A program made the translations under genes and the position numbers. DNA of 63,637 nucleotides, from the IMG/VR virus record IMGVR_UViG_3300044630_002390, positions 1 to 63,637 of that record, one strand, 5' to 3'. The stretch's first letter is position 1; every line of letters starts with the position of its first letter. The DNA comes from a virus. The notes under the pieces were generated by a model. That model was not told the origin of the DNA, did not search any database, and worked only from the letters and a program-made list of their open reading frames with translations. Below, one piece after another: positions 41,402 through 47,842 of the stretch.

Positions 41402-41579
41402 AGATGATAAGGAATTATATTATTTGGAAAATGGTAAAGTGGTGTTCACTCCTGAGTATCACCTTCAACGAGGTGATTGCTGTGGGAGTGGGTGCCGCCA
41501 TTGTCCATATATTCCAGTTGGTATAAAAGGAAATAAACAAATAAAAACAAAAGAAAATGGTAGTAGTGAAGAAATTTAG
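41388..41579 (+). CDS. DUF5522 Cys-rich small protein
   Basis: A 63-residue protein. The start chosen is GTG 41388, preceded by AGGAGG at 41377-41382; GTG 41373 and 41382 are alternatives. VVFTPEYHLQRGDCCGSGCRHCPY is the DUF5522 signature, with CC-x-x-G-C-x-x-C-P as a likely metal site. The family is known mainly from Bacteroidota chromosomes and its function is unknown. It overlaps the reductase by 14 bases and thioredoxin by 23, which places it in a redox unit. Confidence 0.7.
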   Translation: MKLNKDDKELYYLENGKVVFTPEYHLQRGDCCGSGCRHCPYIPVGIKGNKQIKTKENGSSEEI

Positions 41580-41829
41580 TGCAACATGGTGTGGACCGTG
41601 TAGAGCATTAGCACCGGTTATGGGGCAAATTAAAGAAAGTTATGTTGGTAATTCAAATGTAGTATTTGAAGAATATGATGTAGATGTATATAACGAAGAA
41701 ACTCAAAAATATGCAGTAACATCAGTTCCAACAATCATCATTGAAAAAGATGGTGAAGTAGTAGAACGTTTTACTGGGTTAAGTTCTAAGATAGCATATG
41801 TAAATGCTATAAATGAATCCTTAAAATAG
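41557..41829 (+). CDS. trxA: thioredoxin
   Basis: A 90-residue thioredoxin-fold protein. W11-C12-G-P-C15 is the active site; VTSVPTIIIEKDG supplies the cis-proline loop, and VVFEEYDVDVYNEE precedes it. It is slightly shorter than E. coli thioredoxin (109). It probably reduces the class II reductase encoded just upstream, with which it is co-transcribed through overlapping genes. Confidence 0.92.
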   Translation: MVVVKKFSATWCGPCRALAPVMGQIKESYVGNSNVVFEEYDVDVYNEETQKYAVTSVPTIIIEKDGEVVERFTGLSSKIAYVNAINESLK

Positions 41830-41860
41830 TTGGATTTATCAAATAAGTTTCGTAAATTAG
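41830..41860 (+). promoter_or_regulatory. host-type promoter, weak: TTGG-N19-TAAATTAG
   Basis: TTGG (41830-41833) and TAAATTAG (41853-41860) are 19 bases apart. The ATG follows after six bases. The same -7 octamer occurs at 32965-32972, four bases before another ATG. Confidence 0.5.
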
Positions 41861-41866
41861 AGTTAT

Positions 41867-43099
41867 ATGTATTTAGATTATTTTGATCAATTTAAGAATA
41901 TGTCTCCATATCTGTATATTAACGCAGAACAATGGAATCATATCAAAGAAACTTATAGTAAAGAAGATGTGTGTGAGTCCTTAGCTAAAATAGCTATGGA
42001 CTACCCACTTCCATATCAAGAAATTAGTGAAGAAGATGCAAGAAAAGAATATCTAGCATTGAAAGCAACTAGATGGAATGAATTACTTAGAGATGATGAG
42101 TGGTTTATCCGTAAAGCGGGTGATAGTAAATTCGGATTAGGATTTGAAGATAAGCAATTATATTTTAGACGAGTTAATACTGGAAACCAAGCATCAAATT
42201 ATTTCCAACAAGCTAATAGATGGGGTGTAGATGGAACGGTATCACCAGGTCCTGATAGAACTTGGAGAACCTATGAGTTTATGTATACCTTAATGGGTGC
42301 AATGTATACTTTAAAGTTTGATGAAGTAAATAGAGGAAGTTTAAGAGTAGCATTATCACTTCGTAAATATATTTGTTCTCAGTTCAAACCAAATGTAGCA
42401 AAAGCATTATACGATTATTTCAAAGCAGAGACCGTATTAGATTTTGCAGCAGGATGGGGTGATAGATTATGTGGTTTCTATGCAAGTGAATATGGTAAAC
42501 ATTATGTTGGTATAGATCCTCGTAAAGAAAACCATCCAATTTATAGACAACAGGCAGACTTCTACGAAAAGAATAATGGATTTTTTGAAATTGAAAAACA
42601 ATCTACTTTTGTGGAGAGTCCTGCGGAAGATTTTGATTACGAAGGATATGATGAATACTTTGATATTGCATTTACAAGTCCACCTTACTTTAGTGTAGAA
42701 CGATATTCATATGATGATACTCAAAGTTGGATTAGATATAAAACAATTGATGAGTGGAATGAATTATTTTTACACAGAGCATTGGGAAAGATTTGGAAAA
42801 CTCTTAAAAAGGGTGGAACATTGATTGTAAATATTGCAGATGTTTATGCAAGTTCAAAAGGAACGGATAAAGGGTATAGAGCAATCACTACTCCTATGAA
42901 CGAATTCTTGGAGAAACAAGAGGGGGCAGAATACTTAGGATGTATGGGTATGGAAATGGCAAAAAGACCTGGTTCTGCAGGTGCAGGAGCAATAATAGAG
43001 GGTGATGAGGATAGATACACCGAAGAAGCATTAGAAAAAGCAAGAGAAGCAGCTGATAAAACATTTTGTGAACCAATGTGGGTATGGCGAAAAAACTAA
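41867..43099 (+). CDS. SAM-dependent methyltransferase with TSPPY motif
   Basis: A 410-residue protein. Motif I is DFAAGWGDR (from Asp192) and the catalytic motif IV is T270-S-P-P-Y274. The order I then IV and the S-P-P-Y form fit amino-methyltransferases acting on adenine N6 or cytosine N4 in DNA. The N-terminal 150 residues (PYLYINAEQWNHIKETYSKE, ATRWNELLRDDEWFI) may recognise the target. A second such enzyme lies at 54704. No restriction enzyme is nearby, so it probably protects phage DNA or marks it. The next gene starts inside its 3' end. Confidence 0.75.
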   Translation: MYLDYFDQFKNMSPYLYINAEQWNHIKETYSKEDVCESLAKIAMDYPLPYQEISEEDARKEYLALKATRWNELLRDDEWFIRKAGDSKFGLGFEDKQLYFRRVNTGNQASNYFQQANRWGVDGTVSPGPDRTWRTYEFMYTLMGAMYTLKFDEVNRGSLRVALSLRKYICSQFKPNVAKALYDYFKAETVLDFAAGWGDRLCGFYASEYGKHYVGIDPRKENHPIYRQQADFYEKNNGFFEIEKQSTFVESPAEDFDYEGYDEYFDIAFTSPPYFSVERYSYDDTQSWIRYKTIDEWNELFLHRALGKIWKTLKKGGTLIVNIADVYASSKGTDKGYRAITTPMNEFLEKQEGAEYLGCMGMEMAKRPGSAGAGAIIEGDEDRYTEEALEKAREAADKTFCEPMWVWRKN

Positions 43100-43836
43100 A
43101 AGTATTATACACAAACGGAGATTCAGTTAGTTGGGGTTCAGAATTAAAGGACAGAACTAATAGATTCTCTACATTAATAGCCAAAGAAAAAGATTTGGTA
43201 GATTTTAATGTAGCTAGTAGTGGTATATCTAATGATAGAATTTTTAGAAATACTATGAGAGATGTTTGTAAATTCTTAAATGGTGAACCAATATACAATG
43301 AAGAATTAGGTTATGTTAAAGTAGATGAAATGTTTGTTTTACTTTCATTTACTGCACCGACTAGATTTGATTATTTTGATGGTGAGGTTTTTATTAGAGA
43401 ACATTTGTGGTCAGATAAAGATAAATGGGGTAGAACTGATGCAAATAAACAAAATGATAATAAATATGTTATAAATCATTCACATTTAGCACCTTCTTTC
43501 GTTAGAATATTTCAACAAATAATATCCCTAACAAGTTTTCTTAAATCAAATAATATTCCGTATCTTTGTATAAATGCATTCTTTGAATATAATATTGCTG
43601 AGATAGCAGATGTAAACAAAAATATAAATGCTGATAAAGTATCTAATCAGTTTGATGATATTGAAGATTATTTTGGTTTATTAGATTTATATAAACATAT
43701 TCCACAATCATTTAAGGATATAAACTTAACAACGTATTTAAAAGAGTTCAATGATGTAGATATGTTTGAAGAAAGAGGACATCCATCACCAAAAGGACAC
43801 AGAGCAATAGCAGAATTATTAAAAAATAAAATTTAA
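43084..43836 (+). CDS. SGNH/GDSL hydrolase-like protein
   Basis: A 250-residue protein from ATG 43084; GTG 43078 is a possible earlier start. The block VLYTNGDSVSWGSEL with Gly-Asp-Ser14 is the GDS nucleophile block, NVASSGISNDRIFR resembles block II/III, and RGHPSPKGHRAIAELL near the end (His233/His239) resembles block V with the catalytic His. Such enzymes remove acyl groups from sugars or lipids. No signal peptide is seen. It overlaps the methyltransferase by 16 bases. Confidence 0.6.
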   Translation: MAKKLKVLYTNGDSVSWGSELKDRTNRFSTLIAKEKDLVDFNVASSGISNDRIFRNTMRDVCKFLNGEPIYNEELGYVKVDEMFVLLSFTAPTRFDYFDGEVFIREHLWSDKDKWGRTDANKQNDNKYVINHSHLAPSFVRIFQQIISLTSFLKSNNIPYLCINAFFEYNIAEIADVNKNINADKVSNQFDDIEDYFGLLDLYKHIPQSFKDINLTTYLKEFNDVDMFEERGHPSPKGHRAIAELLKNKI

Positions 43837-43839
43837 AAA

Positions 43840-44964
43840 ATGTTACCAAAAGAGAATTACAGATTATATAGTCCAGCACATGGTGGAGAATTTCCAGTTG
43901 AGAAATACCTATCAGAAAAGACAGGACATTCAGTTAATTGTGTTTACTATGGTAGTGGTGTTGTGTTCGATACGAAAGTAATTGAATATTTAAAAAATAA
44001 TGGAGCAAAATCTATTTATGAAAAAAGACATTACTATGAACCTGATACATTTTCTGTTACTGAAATGTTTGAATTACAAATAGGTGAACACGTAGCGGTA
44101 ATTGGTTTTTCAAATAGAGCAGATGATGATTATCCTGGTGAAGAACCAGATGAAGAAAAAATATCAAAGTTAAAATCAGCACCTTTAAAGGGATGGATTA
44201 CTACTACATCACCTATTGATGATGTGTTCAAACGATTACCTGAACTATCAACTTTTACAAAGAAAGATATGAAAGGACAAATTCATTTATTAAAATCAAC
44301 ATCATATGGGTTTGAAACTGAAGCATTTGATTTGGGTAAACCAATAATTGATTTAGATTTAAATTACGGAACTGATTTTAGTAAGATGCATACAAATATT
44401 GTTGAAACTATTCAAGGTAAAAACGATAACAAAGCTAAATTAGTATTGTTACACGGATTGCCAGGAACAGGAAAGACAACTTATTTGAAATACTTAGCAC
44501 ATGAATTGGGAAAGAAAGTTTTATTCTTACCACCAATTATGGCAGAGAGTATTGTTAATCCAGATTTTGTTCCTTTCTTAATGGAGAACAAAGATTGTGT
44601 TTTGATTATTGAAGATGCTGAGAAAGTAATCGGAGATAGAAATAATAGTGGTAGTTCAGTTGGAGTTTCTAATCTATTGAACTTAAGTGATGGTATTTTA
44701 GGTGATATTTTAAACATACATGTAATTGCTACTTTTAATATGGATAAAGAAAAGATTGATAGTGCATTATTAAGAAAGGGTAGATTGATTGCAGAACATA
44801 AATTTGGTAAGTTAAGTTTAGAAGATACACAAACTTTACTAAAGAAATTGAATAAACAAACTGAAACAACCGAAGGATTGACATTAGCTGAGATTTATAA
44901 CATAGATAATCAGCAAGACAAATCAGAGGAAGATAGACCTACAATTGGGTTTAAAAGATATTAA
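43840..44964 (+). CDS. AAA+ ATPase of unknown target
   Basis: A 374-residue protein. Residues about 200-350 form an AAA+ module: Walker A GLPGTGKT (206-213), Walker B CVLIIEDAEKVIG, sensor 1 HVIATFNMD, and RKGRLIAEHKFGKLS with the arginine of the second region of homology. The N-terminal 195 residues (SPAHGGEFPVEKYLSEKTGH, MFELQIGEHVAVIGFSNRADD) are not recognised. The arrangement recalls BCS1- or protease-type AAA proteins rather than a clamp loader. The C-terminal tail is acidic. It is last before the RNA island. Confidence 0.75.
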   Translation: MLPKENYRLYSPAHGGEFPVEKYLSEKTGHSVNCVYYGSGVVFDTKVIEYLKNNGAKSIYEKRHYYEPDTFSVTEMFELQIGEHVAVIGFSNRADDDYPGEEPDEEKISKLKSAPLKGWITTTSPIDDVFKRLPELSTFTKKDMKGQIHLLKSTSYGFETEAFDLGKPIIDLDLNYGTDFSKMHTNIVETIQGKNDNKAKLVLLHGLPGTGKTTYLKYLAHELGKKVLFLPPIMAESIVNPDFVPFLMENKDCVLIIEDAEKVIGDRNNSGSSVGVSNLLNLSDGILGDILNIHVIATFNMDKEKIDSALLRKGRLIAEHKFGKLSLEDTQTLLKKLNKQTETTEGLTLAEIYNIDNQQDKSEEDRPTIGFKRY

Positions 44965-44972
44965 TATTTATA
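44964..44972 (+). promoter_or_regulatory. late-type box ATATTTATA before the RNA island
   Basis: An exact nonamer overlapping the end of the AAA+ gene, about 100 bases before the tmRNA. It could add late transcription of the RNA genes, or be chance in A/T-rich DNA. Confidence 0.3.
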
Positions 44973-45014
44973 AAAGGTTGATAATCAACAAGTTATAAAA
45001 AAATACCTTAAATA

Positions 45015-45046
45015 TTTGGTAAATTAAGATAATTGTTGTATCTTTG
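45015..45046 (+). promoter_or_regulatory. host-type promoter of the tmRNA, TTTGGTA-N-TATCTTTG
   Basis: TTTG (45015-45018) and TATCTTTG (45039-45046) are 20 bases apart; the -7 octamer is a perfect TAnnTTTG. The tmRNA 5' end is predicted 25 bases further on. Confidence 0.8.
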
Positions 45047-45070
45047 TTAAAGAGAGTTCATTGAAATATT

Positions 45071-45436
45071 GGGGATGCTATGGAATTGATTGCAATGTAA
45101 ATGGTAGTACCACACGTGGAGAGAAGTGCTAGTTCTCCTTAAATCTGCACAAAACAATAACTGACGAAATGTCAACTATGACTTACGATGACCTTATGGC
45201 CTTCGTAGGTATGGATTACGCTGTAGCAGCATAACCAATCCCGTACACATCATGGGACTTTAAATAGAATGTGAAACTAAGTTTACCGAAACTTTAAATC
45301 GGTTGGTGGAAAGTTGGACTAACCATCCGACCTCAATTATTTTGGAAAGTGAATAAGATTAAACTTTATCTAAACGTGTGATATGCTGGTATTATTAGTT
45401 CTTTGTAAGACACGAGTTCGAGTCTCGTCATCTCCA
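45071..45436 (+). ncRNA. ssrA: transfer-messenger RNA (tmRNA)
   Basis: A 366-base RNA. The 5' GGGGATG pairs with 3' CATCTCC (one G-T) as an acceptor stem, discriminator A at 45436. The T arm is ACGAG, loop TTCGAGT, CTCGT. The D-like start TGGAATTGATTG is typical of tmRNA. A tag frame ends at TAA 45232-45234 and reads ...DLMAFVGMDYAVAA, close to the ANNYALAA-type degradation tags of bacteria. GGAGA/TTCTCC (45118-45138) and CCGA/TCGG arms suggest the usual helices and pseudoknots. It frees stalled ribosomes and tags incomplete proteins. No encoded CCA. The resume codon is not identified. Confidence 0.87.
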
Positions 45437-45442
45437 CAATAT

Positions 45443-45514
45443 CGCGGTGTAGAGCAGAGGTAGCTCACTAGGCTCATAACCTAGGGGTCAGTGGTTCGAA
45501 TCCGCTCACCGCAA
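45443..45514 (+). tRNA. initiator tRNA-fMet (CAT)
   Basis: Acceptor CGCGGTG with CACCGCA leaves C1-A72 unpaired, the hallmark of bacterial initiator tRNA. The anticodon loop is CTCATAA (CAT at 45475-45477), stem CTAGG/CCTAG. The T arm AGTGG/CCGCT with loop TTCGAAT is standard in form. Discriminator A, no encoded CCA. Confidence 0.9.
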
Positions 45515-45621
45515 CAAATGTTAGGGTTGAAGCCATCAAATAATAAAACCGATTGAGTGGAGCCAGACCATTAAGGAAAGGCATAAAGCCGGACACCTTA
45601 ACAAAAAAATCCCCAAAGAAA
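45515..45621 (+). other. structured spacer between initiator tRNA and the next promoter
   Basis: No tRNA or ORF. TTAAGG (45571-45576) pairs with CCTTAA (45596-45601), enclosing GGC/GCC (45580-45582 with 45588-45590). The string TGAAGCCAT recurs at 48514 in another inter-tRNA spacer. It may be a processing element of the RNA precursor. Confidence 0.4.
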
Positions 45622-45653
45622 TTTGGTAGATTGAAAAACTTAATGTATCTTTA
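45622..45653 (+). promoter_or_regulatory. host-type promoter TTTGGTA-N-TATCTTTA
   Basis: TTTG (45622-45625) and TATCTTTA (45646-45653), 20 bases apart. Predicted start near 45660, exactly at the foot of a 9-bp hairpin. Confidence 0.7.
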
Positions 45654-45659
45654 CTATAT

Positions 45660-45705
45660 AAGATTGAAACTTATAGGTGATGAAAGATACTCGGTATTCA
45701 ATCTT
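45660..45705 (+). ncRNA. candidate small hairpin RNA
   Basis: AAGATTGAA (45660-45668) pairs perfectly with TTCAATCTT (45697-45705) around a 28-base loop. It begins at the predicted transcription start of the promoter at 45622 and lies just upstream of the promoter of the large RNA. It has no T-run, so its end is unclear; it may be a separate small RNA or the 5' part of a longer one. Confidence 0.45.
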
Positions 45706-45728
45706 GGGAGAAAAAAGTTGTAAAAATA

Positions 45729-45760
45729 TTTGGTAAATTTAATGTTTTAATTTATATTTA
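45729..45760 (+). promoter_or_regulatory. host-type promoter of the large RNA, TTTGGTA-N-TATATTTA
   Basis: TTTG (45729-45732) and TATATTTA (45753-45760) are 20 bases apart. No ORF of meaningful length follows before the terminator at 46924. Confidence 0.75.
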
Positions 45761-45766
45761 CATATA

Positions 45767-46957
45767 TATAACAACAAAGAAGTTCTTTAAATTATTAAAA
45801 ATATTCTATATAGTAACCTTGTGTTACATAATAGCTACCGGCCGCATATGGTCGTTAAATAAACTACGAAAGTAGGATAAAGTGGGTGTATTAAGTGATA
45901 CGCCGGCGGCTCCTTCCCCGTAAGGGAGAATAGCTTAAGTATGCAAGTGGGATATTATTTAGGCTTTGTAAGTGGGGGTAACACTACCATTGAAGAGTTT
46001 GAGTAACTAGGGTATTGTAGATACTTTAGTTGAGGTGGGAACACCAATAAGAATAACCCATAGAATATCAGTAAGAAGTGTAGACTTAATCCCTCTACAT
46101 AATTGCGGTATTCATTATTAGAGTGGTCTTAACATCAAACTATACGAAAGGTAGTAAGATAAGACTGTGTACAGGTGGTGCTGTTACTATCCTTTTATAA
46201 ATCGTACCAACGATTATAAATGAAGATGACTCAAAATAACGCAGTAGGGATATTGCATCGAGTAGTATAGTATTTCGTTGTTCAAAAGATAACGGAGCTG
46301 GTGGCAAACCACTACTTGAATCATTCTACAAAACTAAAACTCAATTTTTTATTTCGGTATAAAAAACTACAATTAAAAATTAAGCTTAAGTGTTTGCCAG
46401 TTATAGACGAAAGGTGTGTACATAGTTAAGAGTTGTTCTTAGCCACGATACTTCCGCAAGAAGTCTGTGATTCTTTCGAAAAACTTCTAATCCCGCAAGG
46501 ATTAATTAGGCTGATAGGTTTAAAGAAGCGTAGTAAAAAGAGAGTAGTTTATAACTCAAAGATTGGTTGACTCAATTAACCCACATTGAATTGGTACTAC
46601 TCAAAAGGTGGTGGAAACGGAAGGAACTAATAATCTTTCTAAAGCTGGTTCTCAATATGGAGTATTCTCATCCCTATTTTATTTTATCATAATGGTTAGA
46701 GTTGGTTCGATTCCAATAATGATAGCAAAGTAATTTATCGAGGCTTGTATTAACCGGAGCATGACTTGACGTGGCGTATTTTGAAGATTGATTACTTTTT
46801 TAATTCGATTATAGTTATAACAAATGAAAGCATTAACATTACATACACTTTGTAGCACACCGAATCAGATTTGGGGTGGCAGAGATATGTAAAGTTAGGC
46901 TAGATTTATATTAAGAATTTTAGAAAACCCTGACTTTAATTAGTTGGGGTTTTTTGT
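45767..46957 (+). ncRNA. large structured non-coding RNA candidate (GOLLD/ROOL-like)
   Basis: About 1.19 kb between a host-type promoter and a 12-bp terminator, free of ORFs of 60 codons or more on either strand. Many compact hairpins are readable: CTAC-GAAA-GTAG (45864-45875), CCC-GTAA-GGG (45917-45926) and GGTG-GGAA-CACC (46034-46045), all GNRA loops; CGGCC/GGTCG (45839-45854); TTATAA-ATCGT/ACGAT-TATAA (46195-46219); GTGG/CCAC (46301-46312); CTTC/GAAG (46451-46463); TAATCC/GGATTA (46488-46504); and a tRNA-like T arm (46702-46716). Giant GOLLD and ROOL RNAs sit beside phage tRNA genes in the same way. Class membership is a hypothesis; a group I intron remnant is less likely because no exon flanks it. 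Confidence 0.65.
46924..46957 (+). terminator. intrinsic terminator of the large RNA
   Basis: A continuous 12-bp stem (AAAACCCTGACT with AGTTGGGGTTTT, two wobble pairs) closes the loop TTAATT and runs into T6. The next tRNA begins five bases later. Confidence 0.88.
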
Positions 46958-46961
46958 TTTT

Positions 46962-47033
46962 GGGATGGTAGCTCAGCGGCAGAGCAGATGACTGTTAATC
47001 ATCAGGTCGAGATATCGTAATTCTCCCTTCCCT
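46962..47033 (+). tRNA. tRNA-Asn (GTT), atypical T arm
   Basis: Acceptor GGGATGG/CCTTCCC with one T-T mismatch; D arm GCTC/GAGC; anticodon stem GATGA/TCATC with loop CTGTTAA (GTT at 46994-46996). The T arm is degenerate: GAGA/TCTC with a loop that reads ATATCGTAAT instead of TTCGAAT, so function may be impaired. Confidence 0.7.
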
Positions 47034-47052
47034 CAATTGTTTATTTGATATG

Positions 47053-47125
47053 CAGATGTCGTATAATGGCTCATTACTCCTTCCTTCCAAGTAGGAGACG
47101 GAGGTTCGATTCCTCTCATCTGCTC
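47053..47125 (+). tRNA. tRNA-Gly (TCC)
   Basis: Acceptor GCAGATG/CATCTGC; anticodon loop CTTCCAA in stem CCTTC/GTAGG with one T-T mismatch; T arm GGAGG-type with loop TTCGATT; discriminator T. Confidence 0.85.
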
Positions 47126-47204
47126 AAACGGTTACCAATCCGGAACACGCCTGGAAGTTTAGTGTATTAGCACACCGGGAAATGGTGATAACAAAATTGG
47201 AAAT

Positions 47205-47277
47205 TGTCGGATGGTGTAATTGGTCAGCACAATAGATTTTGATTCTATTAGTTTTGGTTCGAGTCCAGGTCCGATAA
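47205..47277 (+). tRNA. tRNA-Gln (TTG)
   Basis: Acceptor TGTCGGA/TCCGATA with one G-T; D stem GTGT/GCAC; anticodon stem ATAGA/TCTAT, loop TTTTGAT (TTG at 47239-47241); T loop TTCGAGT; discriminator A. Confidence 0.87.
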
Positions 47278-47282
47278 CAAAA

Positions 47283-47356
47283 TGGGAATTAGCGTAGTCC
47301 GGTATCGCGCTAGCTTTGGGAGCTAGAGGCCGTAGGTTCGAATCCTGCATTCCCAA
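47283..47356 (+). tRNA. tRNA-Pro (TGG)
   Basis: Acceptor TGGGAAT/ATTCCCA; anticodon stem CTAGC/GCTAG, loop TTTGGGA (TGG at 47317-47319); T loop TTCGAAT; discriminator A. Confidence 0.9.
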
Positions 47357-47361
47357 CATAT

Positions 47362-47434
47362 AGGAATATAACTCAGCTGGTAGAGTGCTAATCTGATACG
47401 TTAGATGTCACAAGTTCGAATCTTGTTATTCCTA
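47362..47434 (+). tRNA. tRNA-Ile (GAT)
   Basis: Acceptor AGGAATA/TATTCCT; D stem ACTC/GAGT; anticodon stem CTAAT/GTTAG, loop CTGATAC (GAT); T arm ACAAG/CTTGT with loop TTCGAAT; discriminator A. Confidence 0.9.
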
Positions 47435-47440
47435 CACACA

Positions 47441-47511
47441 TCCGGTTTGGTGCAATGGTAGCATGTAGGTCTCCAAAACCTTTGATTACAGTTCGAGTCT
47501 GTAAACCGGTG
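47441..47511 (+). tRNA. tRNA-Trp (CCA)
   Basis: Acceptor TCCGGTT/AACCGGT with T1-T72 mismatch; anticodon loop CTCCAAA (CCA at 47473-47475); T arm TACAG/CTGTA, loop TTCGAGT; discriminator G as expected for bacterial tRNA-Trp. Confidence 0.87.
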
Positions 47512-47516
47512 CAAAT

Positions 47517-47589
47517 AGTTTCATAGTGAAATGGATTATCACACAACACTACGAATGTTGGATTGTGGGTTCGAATCCTACTGAAACTA
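47517..47589 (+). tRNA. tRNA-Arg (ACG)
   Basis: Acceptor AGTTTCA/TGAAACT; anticodon stem CAACA/TGTTG, loop CTACGAA (ACG at 47551-47553), where A34 is normally changed to inosine by TadA; T loop TTCGAAT; discriminator A. Confidence 0.9.
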
Positions 47590-47595
47590 CAATAA

Positions 47596-47666
47596 GGTGA
47601 GTTGTCCGAGTGGCTAGGGGGAGGTCTGCAAAACCTCTTACATTGGTTCGAATCCAATACACACCT
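47596..47666 (+). tRNA. tRNA-Cys (GCA)
   Basis: Acceptor GGTGAGT/ACACACC with an A-A mismatch; anticodon stem GAGGT/ACCTC, loop CTGCAAA (GCA at 47628-47630); T arm ATTGG/CCAAT; discriminator T, the identity base of tRNA-Cys. Confidence 0.87.
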
Positions 47667-47673
47667 CGAAAAT

Positions 47674-47745
47674 GTTGAGCGTAGCCTAATGGTAGGGCAA
47701 AAGTTTGTGGCACTTTGTGTGTGGGTTCGATTCCCATCGTTCAAC
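47674..47745 (+). tRNA. tRNA-His (GTG) with G-1:C73
   Basis: Begins with the extra G typical of tRNA-His, pairing with C at 47745. Acceptor TTGAGCG/CGTTCAA; anticodon stem AAAGT/ACTTT, loop TTGTGGC (GTG at 47707-47709); T loop TTCGATT. Confidence 0.88.
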
Positions 47746-47750
47746 CAATC

Positions 47751-47835
47751 GGAAAGATGGGTGAGGGATTTAAACCAGCAGTTTACTAAACTGCCGACTG
47801 TTAAAGGTCCGTGAGTTCGAATCTCACTCTTTCCG
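47751..47835 (+). tRNA. tRNA-Ser, anticodon ACT
   Basis: Class II tRNA: acceptor GGAAAGA/TCTTTCC, D region GGGTGAGGGATTTAAACC, anticodon stem GCAGT/ACTGC, loop TTACTAA (ACT at 47785-47787), variable arm GAC/GTC, T loop TTCGAAT, discriminator G. It looks like the usual tRNA-Ser(GCT) with G34 changed to A. Confidence 0.85.
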
Positions 47836-47842
47836 CATAAAT

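Noticed and set aside
45767-46957. Group II intron, group I intron or ribosomal RNA fragment as explanation for the large non-coding unit
   Set aside because: No domain V-like hairpin, no interrupted gene on either side, and no recognisable rRNA core; the unit has its own promoter and terminator.
47126-47204. Additional tRNA between tRNA-Gly and tRNA-Gln
   Set aside because: The spacer has short inverted segments but no T loop or acceptor pair that would complete a tRNA.
47602-47814. Plus-strand 70-codon ORF over the tRNA-Cys, His and Ser region
   Set aside because: It runs through three tRNA genes and has no promoter or ribosome site; its open frame is a by-product of the tRNA sequences.
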